Shown piece after piece: positions 44,155 to 52,637 of a stretch of DNA of 64,000 nt (within the stretch, counting starts at the first letter, position 1; each line of letters starts with the position of its first letter). The stretch is from contig NZ_JAHXZM010000002.1 of the NCBI RefSeq assembly GCF_019429535.1, positions 62,001-126,000 of the forward strand, in the 5' to 3' direction. This DNA comes from Sphingomonas citricola. Its GTDB lineage: Bacteria; Pseudomonadota; Alphaproteobacteria; Sphingomonadales; Sphingomonadaceae. The notes under the pieces are model-generated. The model searched no databases. It worked only from the letters and a program-made list of their open reading frames with translations, and had not been told where the DNA came from. A program made the translations under genes and the position numbers.

Positions 44155-46164
44155 TTGTTCATCTTGCATCTGGCGCTGGGTGGCTGCCTCAAGGCGCCCC
44201 CGATCGATTTCGGTATCACGGCCGATTCCGGCGGCCATCTCGCATACGTGCTGGCCGCCGCGACGATGCAGGCGACGTTGCCCAGCACCGACCAGGTCGT
44301 GATCGTGACGCGGCTTTTCGCCGAGCCACATCTGTCGGATGAACATGCGCTGGCGTCGCAGGTGATTGCGGACGGCGTGACGATCGCGCGGCTGGCGACG
44401 ACCAACCCTGGCTATCTCGAAAAGGAAGCGCTGGCGGACGAGCTGCCGTCGTTCATGGCTGCGTTTCGCGACTATCTTCGTGCCTTGCCGACCTTGCCCG
44501 ACGTCATTCACGCGCATTTCGCGGATGCCGCCGCGATCGCGATCGACGCGCGCGCGCAGTTCGGTATCCCGGTCGTCTACACGCCGCACGCGCTCGCGAT
44601 CGACAAGCGCGCGCAGGGGCTCGACAGCGCGGGGCTGCACGCCCGGATCGAGGCGGAGCGTACCGCCATCGCCGCGGTCGACGCGCTGATCGTGTCGAGC
44701 CGCGACGAGGCCGAGCGACAGCTTCCCGCCTACGCGACCTCGCTCGGCGAGCGTGTTCACCTGATCGCGCCGGGCGTACCGCAGCGGGCGGTCGATACCT
44801 CGGGGGCGACGCGTTCGACCGCGCTGGCGCAATCGTTCGACCGACCCGATCTGCCGATCATCCTCGCGATCGCGCGGCCCGTCAGGAAGAAGAACCTTGC
44901 CGCGCTGATCCGCGCCTATGCCGGCGACGCCGCGTTGCAGCGATCCGCCAATCTGATCATCCTCGCGGGGCAGGACGATGGTCACGCCGGCGCGGAGGAG
45001 CACGCGGTGCGCGCCGAATTGCGCACGCTCGCCGACGCGCCCGCGCTGCGCGGTCGCATCGCCTTGCCCGCGCGGCACGACGAGGCCGACGTGTCCGCGC
45101 TCTACCGCCGTGCGGCGGCGGGCGGCGTGTTCGTCAACCCCGCGCTCCACGAACCGTTCGGGTTGACCGTGATCGAGGCGGCGGAGGCGGGTGTGCCCGT
45201 CGTCGCGACGCGCAACGGCGGCCCGGTCGAAATCGTCGATCGCATCGGTCACGGCATCCTGGTCGATCCGCGCGACGACCGCGCGATCGCCGCGGCGTGC
45301 CGGGCGATCATCGACGATGCCGACGCGCACGCGCGCTTCGCCGCCGCCGCGCGCGCCAATGTCGGGCAATATGACTGGCAGCGCTACGCCGCGCGATCGG
45401 TCGAGGTCTATCCCCACCTGCGCCGCCGTCCCGCGCTGCTCGCGTGCGATATCGACGGAACGCTGACCGGATGCGTGCGTGGGGCGGCCGCATTCTCGCG
45501 CTGGCGCGGCGACAGCGCGCTGCCGTTCGTGGTGGCGACCGGGCGATCGTTCGACGACGCGCGCCGCGTGCTCGCCGACTGGGATTTGCCCGAGCCCGAC
45601 GCCTTCATCACCGATGTCGGCACGCGGATCATGCTGGCCGGGGCGGACGGCACGTGGGCGCCGTGCTCGCGCTACGCCGCGACGCTCGATGACGGATGGG
45701 ACCTGCGAGCGATCCGTGCCGCGCTAGTGCCGCTCGCGCTTCGACCGCAAGGGGCGGAGACCGCGAGTGCGCACAAGCTCAGCTTCTTCGGCACGGCGGG
45801 GGATGCGGCGGCGATCCGCGACGCGCTGGAGGCCGCGGATTGCGCGGCGCGCGTCGTCTTCTCGCACGGGACGCTGATCGACGTGCTGCCGGTGAACGCG
45901 GGCAAGGCAGCGGCGATCGCTGCCTACGCCGACCGGATCGGCCTGACGCTCGCCGATTGCGTTACCGCGGGCGACAGCGGCAACGACGAGGATATGCTGG
46001 ACGCGAGCGGCAGCGCGATCGTCGTGGGGAATGCGAGCGACGAACTCGCCGGGCTCGCCGCGCGCCCGGGCCTCCACCGCGCGCGCGCGCATCATGCCGC
46101 GGGGGTGATGGAGGGGCTGGCGCGGCTCGGGCTCGCGCCGCAGACGGAGGAAGTGGCCGCGTGA
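44155..46164 (+). CDS. Sucrose-phosphate-synthase-like GT4 fused to HAD phosphatase
   Basis: A 669-residue bifunctional enzyme. The N-terminal half is an SPS-type GT4 glycosyltransferase: GCLKAPPIDFGITADSGGHL (near residues 10-29), VIHAHFADAA, PVRKKNLAAL and HEPFGLTVIEAAEAG. The C-terminal ~240 residues are a HAD sucrose-phosphate-phosphatase domain: ACDIDGTLTG (DxDGT), VVATGRSFDDAR, and TAGDSGNDEDML. It should make and dephosphorylate a sucrose- or mannosylfructose-type disaccharide phosphate from a nucleotide sugar and hexose phosphate. Fused SPS-SPP proteins are known in cyanobacteria; mannosylfructose-phosphate synthase is the main alternative. Start TTG 44155 has GGGG 5 bases upstream; it is the only clear start. 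Confidence 0.88.
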   Translation: MFILHLALGGCLKAPPIDFGITADSGGHLAYVLAAATMQATLPSTDQVVIVTRLFAEPHLSDEHALASQVIADGVTIARLATTNPGYLEKEALADELPSFMAAFRDYLRALPTLPDVIHAHFADAAAIAIDARAQFGIPVVYTPHALAIDKRAQGLDSAGLHARIEAERTAIAAVDALIVSSRDEAERQLPAYATSLGERVHLIAPGVPQRAVDTSGATRSTALAQSFDRPDLPIILAIARPVRKKNLAALIRAYAGDAALQRSANLIILAGQDDGHAGAEEHAVRAELRTLADAPALRGRIALPARHDEADVSALYRRAAAGGVFVNPALHEPFGLTVIEAAEAGVPVVATRNGGPVEIVDRIGHGILVDPRDDRAIAAACRAIIDDADAHARFAAAARANVGQYDWQRYAARSVEVYPHLRRRPALLACDIDGTLTGCVRGAAAFSRWRGDSALPFVVATGRSFDDARRVLADWDLPEPDAFITDVGTRIMLAGADGTWAPCSRYAATLDDGWDLRAIRAALVPLALRPQGAETASAHKLSFFGTAGDAAAIRDALEAADCAARVVFSHGTLIDVLPVNAGKAAAIAAYADRIGLTLADCVTAGDSGNDEDMLDASGSAIVVGNASDELAGLAARPGLHRARAHHAAGVMEGLARLGLAPQTEEVAA

Positions 46165-47309
46165 AGCGTCCATTCGGCTATTTCGTTCATCACCAGGGGC
46201 GCGGCCATGCCGAGCGGTGCGCCGCGATCGCGGGCGCGCTGCCACCCGATCGCCCGCTGACGATCTTCTGCGCCGCCGACGACATCTTTCCTGCGATGCC
46301 CGCCACGGTGTCGATCAAGCGCATCCCGTCGCTGTTCGAGCCGACCGGGCAGGAGGCCGCGACCGCCGATTGGGTGCCGACCCCATCAACGCTCCACTGC
46401 GCGCCGCTCGGCTGGCCCGGCATCCGCCAGGCGATGGCGGCCATGGCGAACTGGTTCGCAGACGCCGACCCCGCGTTGATGATCTGCGACGTGTCGGCCG
46501 AGGTCGCGCAGCTCGCACGCATCTGCAGCGTGCCGCACGTGAAGGTGTTGCAGCACGGCGACCGCAGCGACGCCGGCCACCGCGCGGCCTATGACGGCGC
46601 GGCGGGGATCCTCGCCCCGTTCCACGCCGATCTGGCGCAGCCCGAATGGGATGACGCGATGCGCGCGCGGACGTGTTTCGCGGGCGGGCTGGGCGTCGAC
46701 ACGCGCGTGCCCGATCGCGCCGCGGCACGCGCGCGGATCGGCGTCGGCGCGGAGGAGGAACTGATCCTCGTGATGGCGGGGGGCGGGGGAGCGGGCTTCG
46801 CGCAGGCGCCGCTCGGCGTCGGCGCCCGCACGCGGCCGTCGGCGCGCTGGATCACGATCGGCCCGGTGGTACGCGACTGGCACGCGACCGAGCCTGCCAA
46901 CATCGAACATCGCGGCTGGGTCGACGATGCCGCCGATTACGTCGCGGCCGCCGATCTGGTCATCGCATCGGTCGGCAACACGACGTGCCAGCAGATCATG
47001 GCGGCGGCGCGGCCGTGGCTCGCGGTGCCCGAATGGCGCTATTTCGACGAACAGCACCGCAAGGCGGAGGCGCTGGCCGCCGCGGGCGTCGCCTGCGTCC
47101 GCCCGCATCTGCCGTCCTCGGCGGACGCGTGGGCGCAGGCGCTCGACGACACGCGCGGGTCGCACGATCCCGACCGGCAGCGCGCGATGATCGCGGTGGA
47201 TCCGGCGGCCGATACCGCGCGTTGGCTGGAGGGTCTCGCGGATCGTTTATGGTCCGTACCGAGCACCACCGAACCCGTGTCCCCGATCCCCTCGCCCGCA
47301 TCCGCCTGA
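46161..47309 (+). CDS. MurG-like glycosyltransferase (GT-B, GT1/GT28 type)
   Basis: A 382-residue GT-B enzyme. HHQGRGHAERCAAIAGAL is the acceptor-side Gly-rich loop with a His, and the second half has LILVMAGGGGAGF (nucleotide loop), IEHRGWVDD and ASVGNTTCQQIMAAARPWL, which resemble the donor-binding region of UDP-sugar glycosyltransferases. The GTG start overlaps the SPS gene stop (GTGA), so the two are translationally coupled. It has no membrane segment. Probably adds a sugar to the disaccharide product, but the donor and acceptor are unknown. Confidence 0.82.
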   Translation: MKRPFGYFVHHQGRGHAERCAAIAGALPPDRPLTIFCAADDIFPAMPATVSIKRIPSLFEPTGQEAATADWVPTPSTLHCAPLGWPGIRQAMAAMANWFADADPALMICDVSAEVAQLARICSVPHVKVLQHGDRSDAGHRAAYDGAAGILAPFHADLAQPEWDDAMRARTCFAGGLGVDTRVPDRAAARARIGVGAEEELILVMAGGGGAGFAQAPLGVGARTRPSARWITIGPVVRDWHATEPANIEHRGWVDDAADYVAAADLVIASVGNTTCQQIMAAARPWLAVPEWRYFDEQHRKAEALAAAGVACVRPHLPSSADAWAQALDDTRGSHDPDRQRAMIAVDPAADTARWLEGLADRLWSVPSTTEPVSPIPSPASA

Positions 47310-47322
47310 CTGGAGCCCGTTG

Positions 47323-48264
47323 ATGTCCGTTTCCGTCGTCACGCTGGCCGGTGGCCGGCCCGATCACCTTCGCAACCTCGTCACCGGGCTGTCGCGGCAG
47401 ACGCAATTGCCCGCCGAATTGATCGTCGCGGTGATGCAGGATGCGGAATACGACCTGCCCGACGCGCCGTTTCCGGTGACGCAATTGCTGGTCGAGGGCG
47501 GTGACCTTCCGCTGGCGCAGGCGCGCAACGCCGCGGCGCAGGCGGCGCGCGGCGACGTGCTGGTCTTCCTCGACATGGATTGTATCCCGACGCCCACGTT
47601 GGTCGCGGATTACGCGCGCCACCTGGACGCGCTCGACGGTCTCTTGATGGGGGAAGTCATGTACCTGCCCGGCGGCGCGACCGCGGGTGATTGGACGAGC
47701 GAGGATTTCACCGCGATCGCGGTGCGCCATTCCGACCGCCGCGGGCCGCCCGCCGACGGCGTCGAGATCTGCACCGATTACCGGTGCTTCTGGTCGCTCA
47801 ACTTCGCAATGCGCCGCGATACGTTCTTCCGCGTCGGCGGCTTTCACGAGGGTTACCGCGGCTACGGCGGTGAGGATACCGACTTCGGCAAGGTACTCGA
47901 CACCGCGGGCATTCCGATCGCGTGGATTAGGGGCGGGCTGGCACACCACCAATATCACCCGCATCACATGCCGCCGGTCCATCACCTCGACAGCGTGGTG
48001 CGCAACGCCGAATTGTTCGAGCGGCGCTGGGGCTATCGCACGATGGGGCATTGGCTCCACGCGTTCCGCCTGATGGGGTTGATCGATGACAGCGCGGGGC
48101 GGCCGATCCGCATCCTGCGTCGCCCCGACGCCGACGACCTCGCGCTGACCGGGCAGCAGAGCCACCAGCCTTATGCCAACACCACCACCGTGATCCGCAT
48201 CTTGGAGGCGCGCGCCGCATCGCAGGACGCCGCCCCGACGCCCGCGGAAACGATCGCCGCGTGA
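47323..48264 (+). CDS. Glycosyltransferase family 2, galactosyltransferase-type
   Basis: A 313-residue GT-A enzyme. It opens SVVTLAGGRPDHLRNL, has the donor-binding DxD-like LVFLDMDCIPT and a C-terminal GYRGYGGEDTDFGK with the W/Y-G-G-E-D-x-D motif found in galactosyl- and N-acetylgalactosaminyl-transferases. A His-rich loop (LAHHQYHPHHMPPVHH) follows, an odd composition. TTG 47320 is an alternative start; ATG 47323 is preferred. 13 bases after the preceding gene. Confidence 0.85.
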   Translation: MSVSVVTLAGGRPDHLRNLVTGLSRQTQLPAELIVAVMQDAEYDLPDAPFPVTQLLVEGGDLPLAQARNAAAQAARGDVLVFLDMDCIPTPTLVADYARHLDALDGLLMGEVMYLPGGATAGDWTSEDFTAIAVRHSDRRGPPADGVEICTDYRCFWSLNFAMRRDTFFRVGGFHEGYRGYGGEDTDFGKVLDTAGIPIAWIRGGLAHHQYHPHHMPPVHHLDSVVRNAELFERRWGYRTMGHWLHAFRLMGLIDDSAGRPIRILRRPDADDLALTGQQSHQPYANTTTVIRILEARAASQDAAPTPAETIAA

Positions 48265-48274
48265 CGGTCGCGGC

Positions 48275-49345
48275 ATGAGGATCGCGCTGCTCGCGCACGT
48301 CCGGCAACCGATCGCCGAGCCGTTCATGGGCGGGATGGAATCGCACAGCTGGCATCTGGCGGACGGGCTGGTGCGGCGCGGGCACGACGTCGTGCTGTTC
48401 GCCTCGGGTGACAGCGACCCCCGTTTCGCGATCGATCCGGTGCTCGATCAGCATTACGAGCGCACGTTTCCCTGGGCCGAGCACAAGGGATCGGCGCCGC
48501 TGATCGCGCACGTCGATGCAGGCTATGCCGCGGCGTGCGACCGGATCGCGCAGGGCGGGTTCGACGTCGTTCACAACAACAGTCTGCACCGCTTCCCGCT
48601 CGAGCCCGCGCGAACCGCGAACGTGCCGACGGTCACCTCGCTCCATGTGCCGCCGTACGACGCACTACACTGGTTCGTTAAAGCGAGCCCGGCGCCCACC
48701 CACCGGCTGACGGTCACCTCCGCCGAGCAGATGCGGGCGTGGTTCCCCGGCGGCGCCCCGCCGGAGGCGCGCGTGCTCCACAACGGCATCGATCCGGCTG
48801 CCTGGCCCTTTCACGCGGCAGGCGAGGGCGCGGTCTGGTGCGGTCGCGTCACGCCCAACAAGGGGACGCATCTGGCGGCGCAGGCCGCGCGCGCCGCGGG
48901 TGTGCCGCTCACGATCTACGGTATGATCGAGGATCCCGATTACTGGGAACAGTTGGTGGTGCCGCATCTGGACGCGACGGTCCGCTACGGCGGACACCTG
49001 CGCGGGGCCGAACTCGCCGCGGCGATCGGGCGGGCAGCGGTGTTCCTCTTCACGCCGTGCTGGGACGAACCGTTCGGCCTCGTCGCGATCGAGGCGATGG
49101 CGTGCGGCCTGCCGGTTGCGGCAATCGACCGCGGTGCCGCGCGCGAGGTGATCGGCGAGGCGGGCTGTTTCGCGGCCCCTGACGACGTTCCCGCGCTCGC
49201 CGCCGCGATCCGGCAGGCAGTCTCGATCCCGCGCCGGATTCCGCGCGAGCGGGTCGAGCGACTGTTCTCGCGCGATCGCTGGCTCGATCGCTGCGAGGAT
49301 TTGTACGCCGAGGTCATCGCCGCGCGTACCGCGCGCGCCGCGTGA
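48275..49345 (+). CDS. Glycosyltransferase family 4
   Basis: A 356-residue GT-B enzyme. The start is MRIALLAHVRQPI, then GGMESHSWHLADGL (Gly-rich acceptor loop). VVHNNSLHRF, VTSLHVPPY and LHNGID follow. The donor domain has WCGRVTPNKGTHLA and WDEPFGLVAIEAMACG (the E-x7-E motif). GT4 enzymes use NDP-sugars with retention of configuration. The gene follows 10 bases after the GT2 gene and its stop overlaps the start of the pyruvyltransferase-like gene. Confidence 0.9.
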   Translation: MRIALLAHVRQPIAEPFMGGMESHSWHLADGLVRRGHDVVLFASGDSDPRFAIDPVLDQHYERTFPWAEHKGSAPLIAHVDAGYAAACDRIAQGGFDVVHNNSLHRFPLEPARTANVPTVTSLHVPPYDALHWFVKASPAPTHRLTVTSAEQMRAWFPGGAPPEARVLHNGIDPAAWPFHAAGEGAVWCGRVTPNKGTHLAAQAARAAGVPLTIYGMIEDPDYWEQLVVPHLDATVRYGGHLRGAELAAAIGRAAVFLFTPCWDEPFGLVAIEAMACGLPVAAIDRGAAREVIGEAGCFAAPDDVPALAAAIRQAVSIPRRIPRERVERLFSRDRWLDRCEDLYAEVIAARTARAA

Positions 49346-50256
49346 CGGCATCCGCGATGGACGTCATCGCGCCGCAGCAGCGCGCGCTCGAGGCATTGTA
49401 CCGCACCCATGTCGGACCGGGCGACCGCTACGCGTTGCTCGATTTCCCCGATCACGCCAACGTCGGTGACAGCGCGATCTGGCTGGGCGAGGTGACGCTG
49501 CTGCGTCGCATCACCGGCCGCGATCCCGATCACGTCGCGACGTGGGACGGTTTCGACATGGAGGCGTTTCGCGCCGACAGCCCCGAGGGCGTCGTCTTCC
49601 TGCACGGTGGCGGCAATCTCGGCGATATCTGGCCGCACCATCAGCGGTTCCGCGACCGTATCGTGCGCGATCTGCGTGATCGCCGCGTCGTGCAACTGCC
49701 GCAATCGATCCACTTCCGCGACGCAGCAGGGATAGCCGCGTTCGGCGACACGCTGGCGCGCCATCCCGACTTCCACCTGTGTGTCCGCGACGAACCGAGC
49801 CTGTTGCTCGCGCAGGCGCACTGGTCGTGCCCCGTCACGCTCGCGCCCGACAGCGCCTTCGCGCTCGGACCGCAGCCGCGCGGGACGGCGGACTTCGACG
49901 TGTTGATGCTGCTGCGCACCGATCAGGAGGGGGTGCCGCACGAAGCGACGGTGCGCGCCGACGCCGGCGACGCGGCGATCGTCGACTGGCTGGTCGACGA
50001 CGATCTGCCGACGCGTGCGGCGGGGGAGAGCCTGGCGAGCCATTACCAGCGGCTGGCCGACGCGCGCGTCGCGCGCGGGCTGACGCTCCTGTCGCGCGGT
50101 CGGCGGATCGTGACCGACCGGCTCCACGCGCACATCCTCGCGGTCCTGCTCGGGATACCGCACCGCGCGCTCGACAACGAATACGGCAAATTGTCCGCCT
50201 ATATCGCGGCGTGGACCGCGGCCTCGCCGCTGCTGGAGCCGGCCGCGCCGCGATGA
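49342..50256 (+). CDS. Polysaccharide pyruvyl transferase family protein
   Basis: A 304-residue protein of the polysaccharide pyruvyltransferase family, which transfers pyruvate ketals from phosphoenolpyruvate to sugars. Features are LLDFPDHANVGDSAIWLGE, VVFLHGGGNLGDIWPHHQRF and RRIVTDRLHAHILAVLLG followed by DNEYGKL, all family marks (NxGD, GGGN-GD, D-RxH). GTG 49342 overlaps the TGA of the previous gene; ATG 49357 is an alternative. It suggests that the product of this operon carries an acidic pyruvyl group. Confidence 0.9.
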   Translation: MTASAMDVIAPQQRALEALYRTHVGPGDRYALLDFPDHANVGDSAIWLGEVTLLRRITGRDPDHVATWDGFDMEAFRADSPEGVVFLHGGGNLGDIWPHHQRFRDRIVRDLRDRRVVQLPQSIHFRDAAGIAAFGDTLARHPDFHLCVRDEPSLLLAQAHWSCPVTLAPDSAFALGPQPRGTADFDVLMLLRTDQEGVPHEATVRADAGDAAIVDWLVDDDLPTRAAGESLASHYQRLADARVARGLTLLSRGRRIVTDRLHAHILAVLLGIPHRALDNEYGKLSAYIAAWTAASPLLEPAAPR

Positions 50257-51188
50257 TCGACGTCAGCCTGATCATCTGCACGCGCGACCGCGGTGCGTCG
50301 CTCGCGCGGACGCTCGCCTCGATCACTCATGCAGTCGGACAGGCGTGCCGGATCGAAGTGGTCGTGGTCGACAACGGCTCGCGCGACGACACCCCCGCGC
50401 GTCTCGCATCGTGGTCCGCGCAGCAGGCGTTCCCCGTCATCCTGGTCGACGAACCGCGCGCCGGGCTGGCGCGCGCGCGCAACGCCGGTCTGGCGTGCGC
50501 GTCGGGGCGGATCGTCGCGATGACCGATGACGATTGCGTCCTCGACCCAGGCTATTTCGCGATGCTGACAGCGTGTTTCGCGCATCTTCCCGGCCCCGTC
50601 GTGGTCGGCGGGCGCATCCTGCTCGGCGATCCCGCCGATCTGCCGGTGACGATCAAACTGGAGGATCACGCGATGCGCGCCGATCCCGACGGCTTCCCCG
50701 GCGGGTTCGTGATGGGGGCCAATCTGGCGTTCACGCGCGATGTCGTGGACATGGTCGGCGCGTTCGACGACCGTTTCGGCGCGGGCACGCCGTTCCTGGC
50801 CGCGGAGGATACCGACTTACTGGTGCGTGCGCTCGACCGCGGCATCGCGGTGCGTTACGATCCCCACTTCGTCGTCCTGCACCACCACGGCCGGCGGACG
50901 CGGGCGGAACTGCGCCGGCTGCTCGCGGGCTACGCGTTCGGGGACGGCGCGCTCTACGCGAAGCATTGGCGCAGTCGGCGTAGCAAGCGCGCGTTCGGCA
51001 TCGACGTTCGCGCCGCCGCAGCGGACGTTCGCGGAAACGAGCAGCCCGGTACGTTGCTCAGGCGGTTCCACCTGTTTCGGCTTCGGCATCTGTGCCGGGG
51101 TTTCCTATCGTACCTGTGGCACACCCGTCGTGCGGCGGGGCCGCGGCGCGCGCCCGCCGCCCGGTCAGTCGTGTTCGACAACGCCTAG
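50253..51188 (+). CDS. Glycosyltransferase family 2
   Basis: A 311-residue GT-A enzyme. SLIICTRDRGASL, VVVVDNGSRDDTP, RAGLARARNAGLA, and AMTDDDCVLDPGY (DxD-like) are typical GT2 motifs. The late FGAGTPFLAAEDTDLLVRAL contains the ED acidic pair. A basic C-terminal region (KHWRSRRSKR) may bind membranes. ATG overlaps the previous TGA (ATGA). Last gene of the six-gene operon; converges with the DAACS symporter 53 bases away. Confidence 0.9.
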   Translation: MIDVSLIICTRDRGASLARTLASITHAVGQACRIEVVVVDNGSRDDTPARLASWSAQQAFPVILVDEPRAGLARARNAGLACASGRIVAMTDDDCVLDPGYFAMLTACFAHLPGPVVVGGRILLGDPADLPVTIKLEDHAMRADPDGFPGGFVMGANLAFTRDVVDMVGAFDDRFGAGTPFLAAEDTDLLVRALDRGIAVRYDPHFVVLHHHGRRTRAELRRLLAGYAFGDGALYAKHWRSRRSKRAFGIDVRAAAADVRGNEQPGTLLRRFHLFRLRHLCRGFLSYLWHTRRAAGPRRAPAARSVVFDNA

Positions 51189-51241
51189 GACGCGGGCCTC
51201 GGTCACCGCCGGACGAGAGGTGCTGTTGCGAGCGCCGCCGC

Positions 51242-52552
51242 TCAGACCATGTACCCGCGCTTAGTTTGCTCCGCATGCGTCGCCTCGGCCGATAGAATGC
51301 CCTCGCGCTTGGCGACGATCAGCGGGACCAGCATCTGCCCCGCGACATTGACCGCGGTGCGCCCCATGTCGAGGATCGGATCGATCGCGAGCAGTAGCCC
51401 CGCACCGCTCAGCGGCAGGCCAAGCGTCGAGAGCGTCAGCGTCAGCATGACCGCCGCGCCCGTCAGCCCCGCGGTCGCCGCCGACCCCAGTACCGAGACG
51501 AACGCGATCAGCAGATAGTCGCCCAGGTGCAGCGGCACGTTGAAGAATTGCGCGACGAAGATTGCCGATACCGCGGGATAGACCGCGGCGCACCCGTCCA
51601 TCTTGGTGGTGGAGCCGAGCGGCACCGCGAACGCCGAATAGGAGCGTGGCACGCCCAGCGCGCGCTCGGTCACTTCCTCGGTCACCGGCAAGGTGCCGAC
51701 CGACGAGCGCGACACGAAGCCGAGCTGGATCGCGGGCCAGGCACGGCGGAAGAACCATGCCGGGCTGATCCCGTGGACGAGCAGCAGCGCCGGGTAGACG
51801 ACGAGCAGCACGAGCGCGAGGCCGAGATAGACCGCGCCCGCGAACGCGCCGAGCGAGGCGAGCGTGTCCCAGCCGTAGCGGACCACCGCGTCGCCGATCA
51901 GCGCCGCCGACCCGATCGGCGTCAGCGCGATGATCCAGCGCAGCAACCGGCGGAAGACTGCGAGTGCGGAGGTGTTGAACGCGAGGAACGCCGCGCCCGC
52001 CTCGCCGACGCGGACCGCCGCGGCGCCGATCGCGATCGCTGCGACGATGATCTGCAGCACATTGAAGCCGAGCGTCGTCGTGACCGCGCCGTCCTTGACG
52101 CTCGACGATGCCGCGAGCCCCAGCATGTTCGCGGGCACGATCCCGGTGATGAAGTCGAGCCACGACCCGCGCGTGCTCGGCATCACCGCCGCCGCCGCGC
52201 TGACGTCGGACCGGATGCCCGGCTGAATCACGAGCCCGAGCGTGATGCCGATCGTCACCGCGATCAGCGAGGTGATCGCGAACCACAGCAACGTCTGCGT
52301 CACCAGCCGCGCGGCGTTGTTGAGATCGCGCAGCGCCGCGATCGACCCGACGATCGCGGTGAAGACCAATGCGGGGACGAGCGCCTTCAGCAACTGCACG
52401 AAGATCTTGCCGACCGTCTGGAGTGTCACGGCGAGCGCGGTGTCGGCCCCGCCGGTCTCGCGCGCGATCAATCCGAGTGCGAGCCCGGCGGCCATGCCGA
52501 CAAGGACCTGGATACCGAACGAGGGCAGGCGACGCGACGCGAGACTGGTCAT
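51242..52552 (-). CDS. DAACS dicarboxylate/amino-acid:cation symporter, canonical
   Basis: A 436-residue membrane transporter of the GltP/DctA family with eight helices and two re-entrant loops. The Ser-rich loop is GFVSRSSVGTLPVTEE, and TTKMDGCAAVYPAVSA is the N-M-D-G-T-like motif in helix 7. NVAGQMLVPLIVAK is the helix-8 region binding the substrate. It imports dicarboxylates or acidic or polar amino acids with Na+ or H+. A 10-base hairpin lies 11 bases before the start, and no obvious ribosome-binding site. ATG 52552 gives the right family start; a longer frame from 52612 has no family support. Confidence 0.92.
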   Translation of the reverse strand: MTSLASRRLPSFGIQVLVGMAAGLALGLIARETGGADTALAVTLQTVGKIFVQLLKALVPALVFTAIVGSIAALRDLNNAARLVTQTLLWFAITSLIAVTIGITLGLVIQPGIRSDVSAAAAVMPSTRGSWLDFITGIVPANMLGLAASSSVKDGAVTTTLGFNVLQIIVAAIAIGAAAVRVGEAGAAFLAFNTSALAVFRRLLRWIIALTPIGSAALIGDAVVRYGWDTLASLGAFAGAVYLGLALVLLVVYPALLLVHGISPAWFFRRAWPAIQLGFVSRSSVGTLPVTEEVTERALGVPRSYSAFAVPLGSTTKMDGCAAVYPAVSAIFVAQFFNVPLHLGDYLLIAFVSVLGSAATAGLTGAAVMLTLTLSTLGLPLSGAGLLLAIDPILDMGRTAVNVAGQMLVPLIVAKREGILSAEATHAEQTKRGYMV

Positions 52553-52562
52553 CGTGCCGAGA

Positions 52563-52586
52563 TGGTCCGCGCGCGGGCGCGGACCA
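52563..52586. promoter_or_regulatory. Perfect 10-base hairpin before symporter
   Basis: TGGTCCGCGC (52563-52572) and GCGCGGACCA (52577-52586), with a 4-base loop, between the TonB receptor stop (52638) and the symporter start. No T-run follows on the minus strand, so RNA-level control or partial termination is possible. Confidence 0.5.
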
Positions 52587-52637
52587 AGCAAGCAAATGTG
52601 TGGGGCGCCCAAGCCAGGGCAGACCCGGGCAATCGGC

